Positions 1 to 8,835 of a stretch of 64,000 nt of DNA are shown piece by piece. A program made the position numbers and the translations under genes. Where the stretch lies: assembly GCF_032598905.1 (NCBI RefSeq), contig NZ_CP122458.1, forward strand, positions 9,077,001 to 9,141,000, read 5' to 3'. Source of the stretch: Streptomyces sp. 11x1. GTDB taxonomy: Bacteria; Actinomycetota; Actinomycetes; Streptomycetales; Streptomycetaceae. The notes below the pieces were generated by a model. That model searched no databases, was not told the DNA's origin, and saw only the letters and a program-made list of their open reading frames with translations. How positions within the stretch are numbered: the first letter of the stretch is position 1; each line of letters opens with the position of its first letter.

Positions 1-247
1 CTGCGGCGGCTACGGCGCGGTCGCCGCAGCGGATCAGGAACCGCCATCCGGTGAGCCGGGCGGTGCCCGTGCCCGCCGGGGTGATCCGGTCGAGGACGTG
101 GACGGGCAGCGGAAGTTCGGGGGTGGCGGGGCCCGAGGCGTTCTTCAGCGACGGGGTTCGCGTCTCGTGGACGGCGGTGGGAGATCCGAGTGCCATGAGG
201 ACGGTGCGCAGGGCGGGCGCGGGAGCCGGGGGGACATGCAGCGGCAT
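1..247 (-). CDS. Hypothetical protein, 5' part only (cut by window start)
   Basis: An open frame runs on the minus strand from an ATG at 247 to the window edge, 82 codons with no stop, and starts MPLHVPPAPAPALRTVL. A GGAGAGG ribosome binding site lies a few bases upstream of the ATG. Third positions are strongly G/C, as in a real streptomycete gene. The frame contains a segment like LTGWRFLIRCGDRAVAAA that looks like folded protein rather than noise. I do not recognise a domain. The rest of the gene lies beyond the left edge, so length and function cannot be judged. It is divergent from the GCS2 gene at 816. Confidence 0.6.
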   Translation of the reverse strand, partial: MPLHVPPAPAPALRTVLMALGSPTAVHETRTPSLKNASGPATPELPLPVHVLDRITPAGTGTARLTGWRFLIRCGDRAVAAA

Positions 248-815
248 GGTGGGTCGCCTCTCCATTCGACAGGCACGGTGGCGCGAGGGCGGGGGCGGAC
301 GGCGCTGTCAGCTCGCGGGGATCGGAGAGACGGGTGCCCGGGGTCCGGGTGCGTGGGTGGGTCCGCCGCGCGTGGTCCGACGGCGGGACCGAGGACCGCG
401 AGTGCCGCTCTCAGCCTCGTTTGCAGAGTTTATACGACACGTGTTCACACAAGGTTTCGTCTAGCCGTTCCCCATATGAAGAACAAGGCGGTATCAGGTC
501 GCCAGGAGCTGCCCATCAACCCGCTTTCTCAACAGGGAACGCCGGTGACCATGTAATACCGACGCGTAGCGGACGGCCTGTTCTCGTCGGCGCTTTTCAC
601 GAAACGCAACAGGTGGAAAGCGCGTGCTCATTCATGCCCGCTGAATGTGCCAGAAGCACGCCGAGTGAATAGTGTCGTAGGTGACCGCGTTCAGCCTAGC
701 GTGCGCAGGTCGCGGCCGGGACGTTATCAGCGGCTCCACCGGGGCATCATCATTCGTGGACCCGAGACAGCAGTGGCCGGATCGTCGGCATGCCCATCCA
801 AGGAGGGACCCCTAG
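248..815. other. Intergenic region between divergent genes
   Basis: This 570-base stretch has no convincing gene. Short frames in it lack ribosome binding sites and streptomycete codon bias. From about 420 to 680 the base composition is clearly less GC-rich than the surroundings, which fits promoter DNA for the two divergent flanking genes. I see no strong hairpin, repeat or recognisable operator. Confidence 0.5.
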
Positions 816-2330
816 ATGGGAGAGAAGGTCGTGGCGGGGCCGTTCGGCCTCTCCGATCGCCAGCAGTACCGCGACAAGTTGAGGCAGTGCCTGGCGGGGC
901 TGGCGCGGCTGCTGGAGGAGAAGCGGTTCGATCGTCCCAAGAACCTGATGGGTGTGGAGATCGAGCTGAACCTCGTCGACGGCGACGGGCTGCCCAGAAT
1001 GATGAATGCGCAAGTGCTGGAGCGGATTGCGAGCCGAGATTTCCAAACAGAACTCGCCATGTTCAACCTGGAAGTCAACATTGCTCCACATCGGCTCGGC
1101 GGCCGGGTATTCGACCAGCTTTCCGAGGAGCTGCGCACCTCCCTCGCGTATGCCGACCGCAAGGCGATCGAAGTCGGCGCGGGAATCGTGATGATCGGCA
1201 TTCTGCCGACCCTGGGCCGGGACGACCTGGTCTCCTCGAACCTCTCCGCGGGCGACCGCTACACCCTGCTCAACGATCAGATCGTCGCCGCCCGGGGCGA
1301 GGACTTCACCCTCGACATCGACGGGGTGGAGCGGCTCGTCTGCACCTCGAAGTCCATCGCGCCCGAAGCAGCCTGTACCTCGGTGCAGTTGCACCTCCAG
1401 GTCACCCCGGGCCGGTTCGCCGACGTGTGGAACGCCGCCCAGGCGGTCGCCGCCGCGCAGGTCGCCATCGGCGCCAACTCGCCGTTCCTGTTCGGGCACG
1501 AGCTGTGGCGCGAGTCGCGACCGCCGCTGTTCCAGCAGTCCACCGACACCCGGCCGCCCGAGTTGCAGGCCCAAGGGGTGCGGCCGCGCACCTGGTTCGG
1601 GGAGCGGTGGATCTCCTCGGCGTTCGACCTCTTCGAGGAGAACCTGCGCTTCTTCCCGGCTCTGCTGCCCATCTGCGACGAGGAGGACCCGATGGCCGTC
1701 CTCGACGCGGGCGGCGTGCCCTCTCTCGCCGAACTCACCCTGCACAACGGCACGATCTACCGCTGGAACCGGCCCGTCTACGGCATCGCCGACGGGGTCC
1801 CGCACCTGCGCGTGGAGAACCGGGTGCTGCCCGCAGGGCCGACCATCACGGACGTGATCGCCAACGCCGCCTTCTACTACGGCGTGGTACGCGCCCTCGC
1901 CGAGGAGTCGCGGCCGGTCTGGACACGGCTGCCGTTCGAGGCGGCCGCCGCCAACTTCGACGAGGCGTGCCGACACGGCATCGACGCGCGGCTGCAGTGG
2001 CCGCGCGGGCGCTACGGCGGGGTGGGGCCGGTGGACGCGGTGAACCTCGTACGGGACGAGCTGTTGCCGCTCGCCGAGGCGGGGCTGGACGCGTGGGGGG
2101 TCGAGCCGGTCGATCGCGACTTCTACCTCGGAGTGATCGAGGAGCGCTGCCGGCGCCGGGCCAACGGGGCGTCCTGGCAGGTCGAAACGTTCCACCGGGC
2201 TCTGGCCAAGGGGCTGGGCCGGGACGAGGCGCTGGCCGCCACGACACGGCGCTACGGCGAGCTGATGCACTCCGGGGAACCGGTCCACAGCTGGCCGGTC
2301 GGGCTGCCGGAGCCGGTGCCGCTGGGCTGA
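816..2330 (+). CDS. Glutamate-cysteine ligase family 2 (GCS2) protein
   Basis: This is a 504-residue cytoplasmic protein of the GCS2 (carboxylate-amine ligase) family, which joins the gamma-carboxyl of glutamate to an amine using ATP. The family signature GVEIELNLVD lies near residue 46, with conserved downstream blocks GANSPFLFGHELWRESR and LTLHNGTIYRWNRPV. The ATG is preceded by AGGAGGGACCCCTAG, which fixes the start. Streptomycetes make mycothiol rather than glutathione, so the real substrate is uncertain; such genes are often annotated as glutamate-cysteine ligase by homology only. It stands alone, divergent from the partial gene at the left edge. Confidence 0.85.
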   Translation: MGEKVVAGPFGLSDRQQYRDKLRQCLAGLARLLEEKRFDRPKNLMGVEIELNLVDGDGLPRMMNAQVLERIASRDFQTELAMFNLEVNIAPHRLGGRVFDQLSEELRTSLAYADRKAIEVGAGIVMIGILPTLGRDDLVSSNLSAGDRYTLLNDQIVAARGEDFTLDIDGVERLVCTSKSIAPEAACTSVQLHLQVTPGRFADVWNAAQAVAAAQVAIGANSPFLFGHELWRESRPPLFQQSTDTRPPELQAQGVRPRTWFGERWISSAFDLFEENLRFFPALLPICDEEDPMAVLDAGGVPSLAELTLHNGTIYRWNRPVYGIADGVPHLRVENRVLPAGPTITDVIANAAFYYGVVRALAEESRPVWTRLPFEAAAANFDEACRHGIDARLQWPRGRYGGVGPVDAVNLVRDELLPLAEAGLDAWGVEPVDRDFYLGVIEERCRRRANGASWQVETFHRALAKGLGRDEALAATTRRYGELMHSGEPVHSWPVGLPEPVPLG

Positions 2331-2519
2331 GAGCCTGCCTTCGCCGGGCCGCCGGCGGCCTCCCGGGCGTCGCGTCCGGTCGGCTGGGTCGCTGAGACCG
2401 GCCCTCTGCCGGGCGTCGCCTCCGTTCGGGTGGGCCGCTGAGAGGGGACGCCGACGGAATGTCGCGGACCGCCGCGGGTGATGATGGACCCTCGGCGGAC
2501 CGGACAACGGGAGGCGTGG

Positions 2520-3320
2520 GTGCAGGGGCAGGTGGAGTCGGTGGAGGGCGCGGTACCGGAGGAGCGGCCGGGCCGACGGATTCTGAGGGACGAGACGCTC
2601 CTCGTGCTCGCGCTCTCGCTCGGCGCGAGCGGGGTGTCCGCGCTGATCAGCTTCATCGGATCGGTGACCGAACCCGGTGGGCTCAAGGACCAGGCGGCCA
2701 CCATGAACGCCTCGGCCGCGCCGGGCCGACCGTGGCTCGACCTCGCGTGGCAGCTCTTCGGCATCACGACCGCCCTGGTGCCCGTCGCGTTGGTCGCGCA
2801 CTTCCTGCTGCGTGAGGGCGCCGGGCTGCGGACCCTCGGCTTCGACCGGACGAAGCCGTGGCCCGATCTCGGCCGGGGTGCGGCGATCGCCGCGGTGATC
2901 GGCAGCACCGGGATCGCCTTCTACCTGGCGGCGCGCGGCCTCGGCTTCAACCTCACCGTGGTACCGGAGGCGCTGCCCGAGGTGTGGTGGAAGTACCCCG
3001 TGCTGATCCTCTCCGCGGTCCAGAACGCGATCCTCGAAGAGGTCATCGTGGTCGGGTATCTGTTGCGTCGGCTCCAGCAACTGGGCTGGTCGCCGGGGAG
3101 CGCGCTGGCCGCCAGCTCGGTGCTGCGCGGCTCGTACCACCTCTACCAGGGCATCGGCGGCTTCGTCGGCAACATGGTGATGGGCGTGGTGTTCGTCTAT
3201 CTGTACCGGCGGTGGGGGCGAGTGGGCCCGCTGGTGGTGGCCCACTCGCTGCTCGACATCGGGGCGTTCGTGGGGTACGCGCTGCTGGCCGGGAAGGTGG
3301 ACTGGCTGCCCACGCCTTGA
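2520..3320 (+). CDS. CPBP family intramembrane glutamic protease
   Basis: This is a polytopic membrane protein of 266 residues with about six hydrophobic segments. It carries the CPBP (CAAX protease and bacteriocin processing) motifs in order: EEVIVVGYLLRRL (the glutamate pair), then SSVLRGSYHLYQG, then AHSLLDIGAF with the late catalytic-site histidine. The family cleaves within membranes, but bacterial substrates are mostly unknown. I chose GTG 2520 because GGGAG lies about 9 bases upstream; a GTG-ATG-ATG cluster at 2478 to 2486 is in frame but has no good ribosome binding site. The arginine of the common EExxxR motif is replaced here by a glycine-tyrosine context, as seen in many actinobacterial members. 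Confidence 0.8.
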   Translation: MQGQVESVEGAVPEERPGRRILRDETLLVLALSLGASGVSALISFIGSVTEPGGLKDQAATMNASAAPGRPWLDLAWQLFGITTALVPVALVAHFLLREGAGLRTLGFDRTKPWPDLGRGAAIAAVIGSTGIAFYLAARGLGFNLTVVPEALPEVWWKYPVLILSAVQNAILEEVIVVGYLLRRLQQLGWSPGSALAASSVLRGSYHLYQGIGGFVGNMVMGVVFVYLYRRWGRVGPLVVAHSLLDIGAFVGYALLAGKVDWLPTP

Positions 3321-3378
3321 GGGGAGTGCGGCCGGAGTGGGCGACGGCGGCGGGACCGACGCCCGCGCAGGTCGCCCG

Positions 3379-4188
3379 TCAGGCGAGGAGTTCGCCGTCG
3401 ATGACCGTGACCGCGCGGCCGGAGAGCAGGGTGCGGTCGCCGCGGAGTCCCGTGCGGACGTGGCCGGAGCGGGGGGAGGCCTGGAGGCCGGTGAGATCCG
3501 GGCTGCCCAGGCGTGCGGACCAGAAGGGGGCGAGGGCGGTGTGGGCGCTGCCCGTGACCGGGTCCTCGTCGATGCCGATGTTCGGGAAGAAGCAGCGCGA
3601 GACGTAGTCGTGGCCGACGGCGGCGTCCTCGGCGCGGGCGGTGGCGATGATGCCGCGCTCGGAGTAGCGGCCGAGGGAACGCAGGTCGGGGGTCAGACCG
3701 AGGACCGTCTTCTCGTCGGCCAGCTCCAGCAGCAGGTCGCCCACCTGCGGGCCGGTGTCGAAGGCGCTCAACGGCTCGGCGCCGAGGGCCTCCGCGACGC
3801 CGTCCGGGACGGGGACCGGGGTGAGGGGCGCGGTCGGGAAGTCGAGGGTGAGCGAACCGTCCGGCTGGGGTGTGGCGATGAGGACGCCGCTGCGCGTGGC
3901 GAACCGAACCGGGCCCTCGTGGGTGTGGGTGCTGTTCAGGACGTGCGCCGTGGCCAGTGTGGCGTGGCCGCACATCGCCACCTCGGCGACCGGCGTGAAC
4001 CAGCGCAGCGCCCAGTCGGCGTCGCCGCCGGCCGGGAGGGGGTGGGCGAACGCGGTCTCGGCGTGGTTGACCTCCTTGGCCACGTTCCGGAGCCAGGCGT
4101 CGTCCGGGAAGGCGTCGAGGAGGAGGACTCCGGCCGGGTTGCCGGAGAAGGGGCGGTCGGTGAAGGCGTCGACGATACGAATGCGCAT
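3379..4188 (-). CDS. PhzF family isomerase/epimerase
   Basis: This is a 269-residue protein of the PhzF (diaminopimelate epimerase-like fold) family. It begins MRIRIVDAFTDRPFSGNPAGV, the usual PhzF start, with the conserved catalytic glutamate in VNHAETAFA, the motif MCGHATLATAHVL and the late motif IDEDPVTGSAHTAL. Length is normal for the family. True PhzF acts in phenazine synthesis, but no phenazine genes are near, so this is a stand-alone homologue of unknown substrate. It shares strand with the SDR gene upstream, separated by a 19-bp tandem repeat that would sit in its promoter region. Confidence 0.85.
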   Translation of the reverse strand: MRIRIVDAFTDRPFSGNPAGVLLLDAFPDDAWLRNVAKEVNHAETAFAHPLPAGGDADWALRWFTPVAEVAMCGHATLATAHVLNSTHTHEGPVRFATRSGVLIATPQPDGSLTLDFPTAPLTPVPVPDGVAEALGAEPLSAFDTGPQVGDLLLELADEKTVLGLTPDLRSLGRYSERGIIATARAEDAAVGHDYVSRCFFPNIGIDEDPVTGSAHTALAPFWSARLGSPDLTGLQASPRSGHVRTGLRGDRTLLSGRAVTVIDGELLA

Positions 4189-4349
4189 GGGACGACGCTA
4201 GGCGGTTCGGGAAGCCACGGGCCAAGGCCAATTCCGGGACGGTGGACTGGGTGGGCCGGTTCTCATGGGCCACTTCGTGGTTCTCATTGGGCCACTTCGC
4301 CGGACGGTGGGCCGGCGGGCGGAGAAGGTACCTGGTGGACGGGATCAGC

Positions 4350-4444
4350 CTGGCAGCCAAGGCCCAGCCTGGCAGGCGAGGTCCGCGTGACAGACGAGGT
4401 CCGTCTAGACAGACAAGGTCCGCTCGGCAGACGGGGATCCGTCT
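4350..4444. repeat. Five degenerate 19-bp tandem repeats
   Basis: Five head-to-tail units of exactly 19 bases start at 4350, 4369, 4388, 4407 and 4426; the clearest is TGACAGACGAGGTCCGTCT. A sixth, longer copy (22 bases) runs to about 4466, into the SDR stop codon. The units share CAGnCnAGGTCCG, and several contain the inverted arms AGAC...GTCT, so each could form a small hairpin. The array lies between the SDR stop and the PhzF start. It could act in termination or as an operator array, or be slippage-prone filler; the sequence alone does not decide. Confidence 0.75.
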
Positions 4445-4464
4445 GGCCGCCGTCGGGGGTCCGT

Positions 4465-5244
4465 CTAGTGGACGGAGAAGCCGCCGTCGACGAAGATCGT
4501 TTGCCCGGTGATGTAGCCGGCTGAGTGTCCGGACAGGAACACCGCGGCGCCGGCGAAGTCGTCAGGGAGACCGTTGCGGCCGGTCAGGGTGCGGGCGGCG
4601 AGCGCCGCCACCTGCTCCGGGTCGGACGACAGGCGGGCGTTGAGCGGGGTCGGGACGAAGCCGGGGACCAGGGTGTTGCAGGTGACGCCGTGCGGCGACC
4701 ACTCCTCGGCCTGCGAGCGGGCGAGTGACTCCAGGGCGCCCTTGGAGACGCCGTACGCGCCGCTGCGGACGAACGCCCGGTGCGCCTGCTGCGAGGTGAT
4801 GTGGATGATGCGTCCGTAGCCCCGCTCGGCCATGCCGGGCCCGAAGCGCTGGCCCAGCAGGAAGGGCGCGTCCAGGTTCACCGCCATGGTGGTGTCCCAC
4901 ACGTCTTCGCCCAGGTCGCTCAGCGGGGGACGGAGGTTGACGCCGGCGCTGTTGACGAGGATGTCGGGTTCGCCGAACGCCTCCGTCGCCTGCTCCGCCG
5001 CCGCGCGCACGCCTGCTCGCGTGCCGAGGTCGCCGCTCACCCAGGCCGCGCGGCAGCCGTCCGCCGTCAGCCGGTCGACCGTGGCCGCCAGTTCCGTCTC
5101 CCCGCGCGCGACGATCACCACGCTCGCCCCGGCCTGCGCGAGCGCCGTGGCGATGGCCTTGCCGATGCCGGAGCTGCCGCCTGTCACCACGGCTACCCGG
5201 CCGTCGAGGGAGAACAGTCGGGAGAGGTAACTGTCGGAGATCAT
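4465..5244 (-). CDS. SDR family NAD(P)-dependent oxidoreductase
   Basis: This is a 259-residue classical short-chain dehydrogenase. The nucleotide-binding motif TGGSSGIG is near residue 21, NSAGV near 89, the catalytic serine and YxxxK are in HITSQQAH and AYGVSKGA, and the C-terminal ITGQTIFVDGG is typical of the family. It resembles gluconate 5-dehydrogenase or 3-oxoacyl-ACP reductase-like members, but the substrate cannot be assigned. There is no cognate pathway gene nearby. Its 3' end runs into the 19-bp tandem repeats. Confidence 0.88.
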   Translation of the reverse strand: MISDSYLSRLFSLDGRVAVVTGGSSGIGKAIATALAQAGASVVIVARGETELAATVDRLTADGCRAAWVSGDLGTRAGVRAAAEQATEAFGEPDILVNSAGVNLRPPLSDLGEDVWDTTMAVNLDAPFLLGQRFGPGMAERGYGRIIHITSQQAHRAFVRSGAYGVSKGALESLARSQAEEWSPHGVTCNTLVPGFVPTPLNARLSSDPEQVAALAARTLTGRNGLPDDFAGAAVFLSGHSAGYITGQTIFVDGGFSVH

Positions 5245-5326
5245 TCCCGCACCCTAGGGGAGCGTCGGCGCCCGGCGGCTCGCGGGTGTGCCGGGATGGA
5301 CCTGCCGACCCAGCCGGCCGCCCGAG

Positions 5327-6547
5327 CTACATCGAGGTCGGCGGGTGCGGGGAGCGGAGTACGAGCAGGGTGATCTCGCTGGGGGCGAAGACGCGGAAGG
5401 GCGGGCCCCAGAAGCCGGTGCCGCGACTGGTGTAGAGGAGGGTGCGGGTGCCGTGCCGACTGAGACCGGCGAGGGCGGGCTGGTCGAGGCGGACCAGGTG
5501 GTGGAAGGGCCATATCTGGCCGCCGTGGGTGTGGCCGGAGAGCTGGAGGTCGATGCCGGCTGCTGTCGCCCGGTCGATGAACTTGGGCTGGTGGGCCAGG
5601 AGCAGGACGGGCAGGTCGGGGTCGGCGCCGTCCAGGGCACCGGTGAGGTGGGCGCGGTGGCCTGCCAGGCCGGAGGATTCGGCGGTGACGTCGTCCACGC
5701 CGGCGACGACGAGGGTGTCGCCGCCCCGTTCGAGCAGCACGTGGCGGTTGCGCAGCGGTTCCCAGCCCAGCTCGTCCATCAGGTCGACCCAGCCCTGGGC
5801 CTCGCTGTAGTACTCGTGGTTGCCGGTGACGTACACGCGGGCATGGGTGGCCCGCACGGTGGCGAGTGGGGTGGCCTGGGCGCGGCGGCGCTCGGCCGTG
5901 CCGTCCGCGATGTCGCCGGTGTGGCAGACCAGGTCGGCTTCCAGGGTGTTCACCGTCTCGCACACTCGTGCCGACCAGCGGGCGCGGTCGAGCGGGCCGT
6001 AGTGGGTGTCGGTGATGAGGGCGACGCGCAGGCCGTCCAACCCCGCGCCCAGCCGAGGGAGTTGCACGTCGAGGCGGCGCACACGTGGCACCCGGCGGGC
6101 TTCGGCGTATCCCCAGGCGAGGAGTACGGCGGTGGTGCCGAGGACGGCCCAGGTGACGATGCGGGCCCGGTCCTGGCTCGCGCCGACGTCGGTCACGGTC
6201 AGGGCGAGCCGTAGGAAGAGGCCGAGCAGAACGGACCAGGTGAACAGAACCCAGCTGGCGCCGAGCAGGGTGTCGCCGATGATCGCCGCCCTGTCCTGCC
6301 GGCCTCGGCCGTGGCCGCGCGCCATCGCGAGCGGCATGCCGACGAGGCCGAGGACGAACAGCGCGGTGCCGACCGGCGTGACGGGGAGCGGCCAGTGCTG
6401 GCCGGCGTACAGGAGCACCCAGCAGGGCACGGTCCACAGGAGGACGGGGGCGATCAGCGGGAGACAGCGCATCAGGCGGTGCAGTCGGCCCTGCCGCGGA
6501 GCTCGCGCGTCGCTGTCGGCGGGTCGGGTGTTGCTGGTGTCGGTCAC
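5327..6547 (-). CDS. Membrane-anchored metallophosphoesterase (YkuE/YaeI-like)
   Basis: This is a 406-residue protein. The first 150 residues hold about four membrane segments, followed by a calcineurin-like phosphoesterase domain with the metal-binding motifs in order: LITDTHYG, HTGDIADG, VTGNHEYY, LAHQP and LSGHTHGGQ. This order is that of the YkuE/YaeI group, membrane-associated phosphohydrolases acting on phospholipid-like substrates. The domain should lie on the side to which the fourth membrane segment delivers it. The gene is single and divergent from the PadR gene, sharing about 140 bases of promoter DNA with it. Confidence 0.85.
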   Translation of the reverse strand: MTDTSNTRPADSDARAPRQGRLHRLMRCLPLIAPVLLWTVPCWVLLYAGQHWPLPVTPVGTALFVLGLVGMPLAMARGHGRGRQDRAAIIGDTLLGASWVLFTWSVLLGLFLRLALTVTDVGASQDRARIVTWAVLGTTAVLLAWGYAEARRVPRVRRLDVQLPRLGAGLDGLRVALITDTHYGPLDRARWSARVCETVNTLEADLVCHTGDIADGTAERRRAQATPLATVRATHARVYVTGNHEYYSEAQGWVDLMDELGWEPLRNRHVLLERGGDTLVVAGVDDVTAESSGLAGHRAHLTGALDGADPDLPVLLLAHQPKFIDRATAAGIDLQLSGHTHGGQIWPFHHLVRLDQPALAGLSRHGTRTLLYTSRGTGFWGPPFRVFAPSEITLLVLRSPHPPTSM

Positions 6548-6610
6548 GCTTCCCCTCCCTGGCCATGCTGCTGTCTTGCGCAGGCTATCCGGTCGTCCTG
6601 TGCCCGAGGG

Positions 6611-6675
6611 TTGTCATGCGATCGGTTCCGATATATCGTTGAGGCATCGCGACAGATTCGCGACAGGTCAACGAT
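6611..6675 (+). promoter_or_regulatory. padR promoter with inverted-repeat operator
   Basis: TTGTCA at 6611 and TATCGT at 6634 form a sigma-70-like pair with a 17-base spacer. Perfect 8-base arms ATCGTTGA (6635 to 6642) and TCAACGAT (6668 to 6675) flank a direct repeat of TCGCGACA. The left arm overlaps the -10 region and the right arm precedes the padR start, the layout expected for autorepression. This is inference from sequence only. Confidence 0.5.
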
Positions 6676-6691
6676 GGATGGAGTGATGGCA

Positions 6692-7330
6692 ATGCGTTCC
6701 CGTGGACAGGACTTCGGATTCGAGCATGGGCATGGGCGACGCGGTGGGGAGCGCCACCGCGGACGAGGTGACGGCGAGGCGCTGCGTGCCGCCTTCGGGC
6801 CGTTCGGGCCGGGCCATGGTGGTCCCGGGCCGTTCGGGCCCTTCGGTGGTGGCCCGTGGGGTGGACGCGGCCGAGGCGGACCCCGGGGAAGGGCACGGCG
6901 GGGCGATGTACGTGCCTCGATCCTGGCCCTCCTCAAGGACAGGCCCATGCACGGCTACGAGATGATCCAGGAGATCGCCGAGCGCAGCGGTGGGGCGTGG
7001 AAGCCCAGCCCCGGCTCGGTGTACCCCACCCTCCAGCTCTTGGAGGACGAGGGGCTGATCGCCAGCGCGACCGAGGGCGGCAAGAAGCTGTTCTCGCTCA
7101 CCGAGGCTGGTCGCACCGCGGCCGAGGAGGGGCCCGAGGCTCCTTGGGAAGAGGCCTCGCGCGGGGTCGACTGGGAGGCGCTGAGCGAGATCCGGCAGGC
7201 CGGCTTCGGTCTGATGGAGGCATTCGGCCAGGTCTGGAAGACCGGCGACAAGGAACAGCGCGACAAGGCGCTGACGGTGATCAACGAAGCCCGCAAGAAG
7301 CTGTACCTGATCCTCGCCGACGAGGACTGA
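6692..7330 (+). CDS. PadR family transcriptional regulator
   Basis: This protein of about 212 residues has a glycine/proline/phenylalanine-rich N-terminal tract (repeated FGP), then a PadR winged helix from about residue 70: ILALLKDRPMHGYEMIQEI, GSVYPTLQLLEDEGLI and the wing KKLFSLTEAG. The C-terminal helical part would form the dimer arm. I prefer ATG 6692, which has GGATGGAG 8 bases upstream; ATGs at 6674 and 6686 are in frame but badly placed for a ribosome binding site. A strong terminator follows. PadR proteins usually repress a neighbouring efflux or detoxification gene and themselves; no obvious transporter is adjacent. Confidence 0.87.
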   Translation: MRSRGQDFGFEHGHGRRGGERHRGRGDGEALRAAFGPFGPGHGGPGPFGPFGGGPWGGRGRGGPRGRARRGDVRASILALLKDRPMHGYEMIQEIAERSGGAWKPSPGSVYPTLQLLEDEGLIASATEGGKKLFSLTEAGRTAAEEGPEAPWEEASRGVDWEALSEIRQAGFGLMEAFGQVWKTGDKEQRDKALTVINEARKKLYLILADED

Positions 7331-7358
7331 CAGCGGTGAGTGGGTGAGATGAGGTACG

Positions 7359-7390
7359 GGAGCGCCCCCGGAGTGAACCGGGGGCGCTCT
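7359..7390 (+). terminator. Strong hairpin terminator after padR
   Basis: A perfect 12-bp stem, GAGCGCCCCCGG with its complement, encloses the loop AGTGAA about 30 bases after the PadR stop. There is no long T-run, which is normal for streptomycete terminators. It lies between the PadR gene and the convergent SRPBCC gene and could serve both. Confidence 0.8.
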
Positions 7391-7450
7391 CGTGTGTGCC
7401 GGGCGGCGCGTGGGTGGTGGGGGTGCGTGGGTGGTGGGGGAGGGCTTCGG

Positions 7451-7879
7451 TCAGGCGACGAGTGCGCCCAGCTTGCGCAGGGACTCGTCGAGCGCGGCCG
7501 TGGCGGAGTCCTTGAGCTTGCCCGCCATCAGGGAGACCGCCGCGCCCGTGAACCGGCCGTCGACGCGGACCGTGGTGGCGTCGCCGTCGGGGGTGAGGGT
7601 GTAGCGCGTGGTGAGGTCCACGGCCATGGGGCCCTTGCCGCGGATGGCCAGGGTGCGCGCGGGTTCCAGCTCGGCGATGGTCCACTCGACCTCCGCCGGG
7701 AAGCCCATGAGCCTCAGGTTCTCCTGGAAGGTGCCACCTACTTCGAGGGTCCGCGGGCCGCCCTGCGGGAAGCCGGTGTGGGTCGTGTTCCACTCGCCGT
7801 ACGCGGACCAGTCGACGAGCCGGGCCCAGACCTGCTCGGCGGGCGCCTCGATGCGTGCCTCCGCGCTGACATCAGCCAT
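7451..7879 (-). CDS. SRPBCC family (polyketide cyclase-like) protein
   Basis: This is a 142-residue single-domain START-like protein. The N-terminus EARIEAPAEQVWARLVDW is the usual first strand and helix of the SRPBCC fold, followed by WNTTHTGFPQGGP, VEWTIAELEPARTLAIRG and a C-terminal amphipathic helix ending in ALDESLRKLGALV. The fold binds hydrophobic ligands in a deep cavity. The substrate is unknown and nothing in the neighbourhood suggests one. It is convergent with the PadR gene. Confidence 0.8.
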   Translation of the reverse strand: MADVSAEARIEAPAEQVWARLVDWSAYGEWNTTHTGFPQGGPRTLEVGGTFQENLRLMGFPAEVEWTIAELEPARTLAIRGKGPMAVDLTTRYTLTPDGDATTVRVDGRFTGAAVSLMAGKLKDSATAALDESLRKLGALVA

Positions 7880-8190
7880 GCGACAACCCCTTCGTCTCGG
7901 ACGGTGGTGTCGCGGAACGTAGTCCCGGGCCCCTGAACATTCAATACTGATGAACCGTCAGGGAAGGCAGGGGGCTTCCGGACGGTTCGGTGTCCCGGGA
8001 GCCTGGCGGATCTGCGCCGCGTCGAACAGGTCCCATGCGGGGGGTGTGGGGCGAGGAGGCGCGCGCCCCTGGGGCGTGATCGCCGCCATCTCATCCCCAG
8101 GGAGGAGAGGCGGGTCCTCCCTGCGCAACCTGTGTGGGACGCGGAGATGCTTCCTGTCGTGGATGACCCGAGGGTGGTGGGACTGATGGG
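7880..8190. other. Intergenic region, no gene seen
   Basis: About 310 bases lie between the divergent SRPBCC and Clp-N genes. A short AT-richer patch near 7936 to 7960 may hold the SRPBCC promoter. The one plus-strand frame here is arginine/glycine-rich and has no ribosome binding site, so I do not count it as a gene. Confidence 0.4.
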
Positions 8191-8724
8191 GTGGAGGGCG
8201 TGCGACCCCCTATTCCCCGGCAGTCGGCCGTAGATCATGGTCCGGACCACGTGGAGATCGAGGGCAGGCTCACGGACGAGCTGACCTCGGTGATCGCCGC
8301 TGCGCGCAGACGGGCCCTCCGGGACGGGGACCGGCAGATCGACACCGCCCACCTGCTGCACACGCTCCTGGAGTCCGACCCCGACGTCCGCGCCCTCTTC
8401 GACGGACCGCAGGTCGCCCGGCTGCTCGGCTATCTGGTGCAGCGCAGCATCGGCTACGGACTGCGCTGGCGGATCGGGGTCGAGGACGCCGGAGTCGTCC
8501 CGGGTGCGCCGGGCACGCCCGGCTGGTCGCCGGTCGCGGCCCGCGCGATGGGGCAGGCGTACGACCGTGCCGTGCGGCGGGGTGAGCGGTCGGCCCACGG
8601 TGTGGACCTGCTCGCCGCGCTGGTCGCGACCACCGGATCGCGGGCCGTGGAGGTGCTGGCCACCGTGGGTGTCGACGTCGGGGCTGTGGCGCGGCGGGTC
8701 GTGCGGACGGGCGAGGCCCTCTGA
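8191..8724 (+). CDS. Clp amino-terminal domain protein (no ATPase)
   Basis: This 177-residue protein looks like a double Clp-N repeat: LTDELTSVIAAARRRALR, IDTAHLLHTLLESDPDV and the second half ARAMGQAYDRAVRRGE and HGVDLLAALVATTGSRAVEVL. No Walker motifs follow, so it is the substrate/adaptor-binding domain alone, as in the ClpS/ClpT-like stand-alone proteins of actinobacteria. It may modulate ClpC-type chaperones in the cytoplasm; that is inference. GTG 8191 is the best in-frame start, though its ribosome binding site is weak. Confidence 0.7.
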   Translation: MEGVRPPIPRQSAVDHGPDHVEIEGRLTDELTSVIAAARRRALRDGDRQIDTAHLLHTLLESDPDVRALFDGPQVARLLGYLVQRSIGYGLRWRIGVEDAGVVPGAPGTPGWSPVAARAMGQAYDRAVRRGERSAHGVDLLAALVATTGSRAVEVLATVGVDVGAVARRVVRTGEAL

Positions 8725-8835
8725 CCCCGGCTGTCTTCTGGGTGGCTGCGCTCGAGTCGGCCGCAGCCCGCCTGCGGTCCAGTCGGTGAGACAGGTGTCA
8801 ACGGGGGTGACGCTCCTGTCGTCGGCTGTCATCAT

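Noticed and set aside
51..672. Short plus-strand frames at the left end
   Set aside because: They overlap the better-supported minus-strand partial gene or lie in AT-richer promoter DNA, and show no family resemblance.
647..3245. Long open frames opposite and out of frame with the GCS2 and CPBP genes
   Set aside because: They are arginine/proline-rich shadows of real genes, as expected in GC-rich DNA, with no ribosome binding site or recognisable domain.
6795..6850. GGGCCGTTCGGGCC-type sequences resembling the DevR box
   Set aside because: They lie inside the padR coding region and come from codons of the repeated FGP tract. They are not intergenic and have no partner at the usual spacing.
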